From NCBI GenBank assembly GCA_949126835.1, contig OX421496.1:15518844-15582843 (forward strand): 64,000 nucleotides of DNA, written 5' to 3'. The notes below the pieces were generated by a model that did not search any database, was not told the origin of the DNA, and saw nothing but the letters and a program-made list of their open reading frames with translations. Position numbers and translations under genes: made by a program. Below are positions 62,123-64,000 of the stretch, piece after piece. The stretch's first letter is position 1. Every line of letters starts with the position of its first letter. This DNA comes from Anisus vortex (lineage: Eukaryota > Mollusca > Gastropoda > Planorbidae).

Positions 62123-62827
62123 ATTCTTTTGTTCATCTGCAGTTGTCCCCTTCTTTTCCCTCCAGGCATACACGACTTGATCTGGCTGTTTTTCAGATAT
62201 TTTTGGCCTCTTTCTAGAAGAATCGTCCCCTTTGGTTCTTTCAGTTTTGATGACTTCATTTGTTTTCTGTCGCCTTTGTGAAAATCTGGTAGTGGTATTT
62301 CGACTGTGTTCTGTCGACCCATTTTTTGAAACCGCATTTGCGTTAACATTTGCATTTTGTGAAATGTTTTCGTTCTTCGCTCTCGAATCAACGTTCACTT
62401 CGACTAATTTGCTTTCTTGGTCTTTGTGAAGCTCGAAGACCATTGTGTTTTGACCTGTCTTCGGTATGGTTCTTGCTTGTGTTTCTTGATTGTGCACCAT
62501 CGGTCCATTTTTAAAAACTATATTCGAATTTACATTATCATTTTGCGGCATGTTTTCAGAGATTGATTTAAAATCATCGTTCAGTTCGACTAATTTGTTT
62601 TTCAAAAGTAAAATTTTTTCACTCTGAATCCGTAGAAGATCGTTGGCTTGGTCTCGAAGTAAATCAACAAAGGCCTTATTTGTACTAAGTGCGTTTTTCT
62701 TTTTATTATTTTTAGTCGCAACTTCTGTGTCTCCAAGTGAATTGGGCAGTTCTGCACTATCGCGGGATGTTGAGCTGGAGTCGACAGTGTCTAAAGCGGC
62801 TTCCTGGTAAAGCTTTGGGCCGCCCAT
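62123..62827 (-). CDS. First coding exon of an unrecognised protein with internal duplication
   Basis: ATG at 62827 opens 235 codons to a likely donor, AAGAAT|GTTAGT (62123); reading on gives a hydrophobic tail to a stop at 62015. Residues 50-85 (FVDLLRDQANDLLRIQSEKI) look like a coiled coil. Residues 78-139 and 140-201 are related repeats: KLVEL/KLVEV, ENMPQNDNVN/ENISQNANVN and FKNG/SKNG. The end is basic (SRKRPKISEKQ), a possible nuclear signal. No known domain is recognised and downstream exons are not identified. Composition is that of a disordered nuclear protein. Confidence 0.6.
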
Positions 62828-63110
62828 GAAGCCGTGCTTCTCCAGAACGCTCCAAGTGTTTTGTTTACATTATGCCATTTGACGTATGTTAAATGTTGCT
62901 TAGTTTTTCCAGCTGTTATAATACAAACATCTATATAATCTTTAGTTATGCCATCTGTACCAATGAATATTGGCCTACTGGTGTTATAAATCTGGAGTAA
63001 TCCTTATTTGGCGGAAAACGTAAAGTCCACATCTTCTAGCAGCTTAGGGATATGCCGATCGATGTGTGCCGGCCTCACTACGTCAATAATGAATAATGGC
63101 GCCATTTTTT
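62828..63110 (-). promoter_or_regulatory. Promoter region of the unrecognised gene
   Basis: It holds CRE-like TGACGTA (62880-62886) and TACGTCA (63079-63085), and the palindrome AATGGCGCCATT (63095-63106), which contains an E2F-like GGCGCC core. No TATA box is placed to match. Could serve transcription in either direction. Confidence 0.35.
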
Positions 63111-63438
63111 ACCCAAGAGTTGGTTCACTAAATGCGCTACATAGTACAGTAAAGCAACATAGTTTATTTATAATCAATAAGCTTTTTCGAAATTTCCCGA
63201 TATTTATTTTTGAGCGCGTATAACTTTAAAAAGAAACGCATATGCCTCTATATTTATATTATAATCTTTATCTCTAAGTCGATACACATGCCTTATAGTC
63301 TTATAGTGATATAAGTATAAGGAATTGATAAATTTGAAATGAATCCACTAACATAACGTAAGTTTAATTAGATAATAAGTTACATAATTTCCATTTGAAA
63401 AGTAGATTACACTATTTGCCCAAACCTGCTCCTGCAAT
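63111..63438. other. Intergenic stretch without recognised features
   Basis: AT-rich sequence between the promoter-like region and the hAT element end. Confidence 0.45.
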
Positions 63439-64000
63439 CAGGGCGTCGTATTGACATTTTTGACCGGGGGCCAACTACACACTTGAGGTCCAAAAATAAA
63501 TAAATCAAAACATGGATGTTGTTTTTAATTATTTTTCTAATATTATTTTATTCAATTGTTATTTAATAACACATTGATACACTACACATGAACACCTGCC
63601 TTAGTGGGAATGGTGAAATTGTTTCCTCGATGCCATTTCTGGCTTTAGATTTTATGTCCCTAACATCAACATCGACCTGAGATTATCATCGGACAAGTTT
63701 GTTCTCAAATTGTTCTTTACGTATTTCATTCTTGAAAATGTTTGTTCACACATGTATGTTGTTCCAAAAATTGAAAGGTAACTTGATGCAAACGCTTTGA
63801 TATTAGGAAAATCTTCATTGGGCAAAGAGTGGTAAAAACCCATCAGTCATTCTCTGAACTTATCCCCAAGGAGGTCATTTGCTTGCAACTCAATGACCTC
63901 CAGCTGCAGTTTATCTGGGCAACTGGCCATGTCTGCTTCAAATGGGTTTTGAAACAGTCTCAATTTTTCTGCCTTTGAATCCAAATCAGAAAACCCTCTC
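63439..64000 (-). mobile_element. 3' end of a GTF2IRD2/ZBED5-type hAT transposon
   Basis: CAGGGCGTCGTATTGAC at 63439 is a typical hAT terminus. The minus strand encodes the end of the transposase: SKAEKLRLFQNPFEAD, LQLEVIELQANDLLG, then after one in-frame TGA the YHSLPNEDFPNIKAFASSYL and TYMCEQTFSRMK dimerisation segment to a stop at 63652. The element runs beyond the window. The single nonsense codon near 63847 makes this copy a pseudogene. Confidence 0.8.

Overview
This is a piece of an AT-rich animal nuclear genome. It has intron-rich genes with metazoan-type products, several non-LTR retrotransposons, tRNA-derived SINEs, hAT-type DNA transposons and many minisatellites. The gene set (ceramide kinase, tubulin monoglycylase, C2H2 zinc-finger protein) and the repeat types suggest an invertebrate, most likely a gastropod mollusc such as a freshwater snail. 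That placement is inference; no marker gene fixes it.

Layout. 0.56-2.8 kb (-): the first four coding exons of a ceramide kinase gene, whose 3' part lies left of the window. 3.9-4.9 kb: a duplicated non-coding repeat. 8.5-10.3 kb (-): one intact exon encoding a 621-residue protein that joins a Ty3/gypsy Gag-like N-terminus to ten zinc fingers. This is the most striking gene here. 12.7-20.7 kb: a transposon-rich stretch with LINE 3' ends, SINEs, a palindrome-rich DNA element with 9-bp target duplications, and a broken RTE-like element carrying a SINE. 24.6-48 kb (-): a tubulin monoglycylase gene of the TTLL3/TTLL8 type. I could trace at least 19 phase-consistent exons through the catalytic core, plus two C-terminal exons. 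Its introns hold six tandem arrays, two SINEs and a LINE. 49.7-50 kb (-): an unassigned open segment. 50.8-59.1 kb: no recognisable protein gene, a second inverted copy of the palindrome-rich element, a SINE, and a string of exon-like blocks with good splice signals that may be a spliced non-coding RNA. 59.2-61 kb: a decayed ZMYM1-like hAT element with terminal repeats and a target duplication, followed by a second hAT remnant and a LINE fragment. 62.1-62.8 kb (-): first exon of an unrecognised gene with an internal 62-residue duplication. 63.4-64 kb (-): the end of another hAT element.

The cellular genes look functionally unrelated: lipid phosphorylation, axonemal tubulin glycylation, and a probable DNA-binding regulator. 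The mobile elements do connect. The main SINE family and a Nimb/I-like LINE share almost the same 3' tail, so the LINE machinery probably mobilises the SINE. A young SINE copy sits inside the dead RTE element, and one hAT element appears to sit beside or within another.
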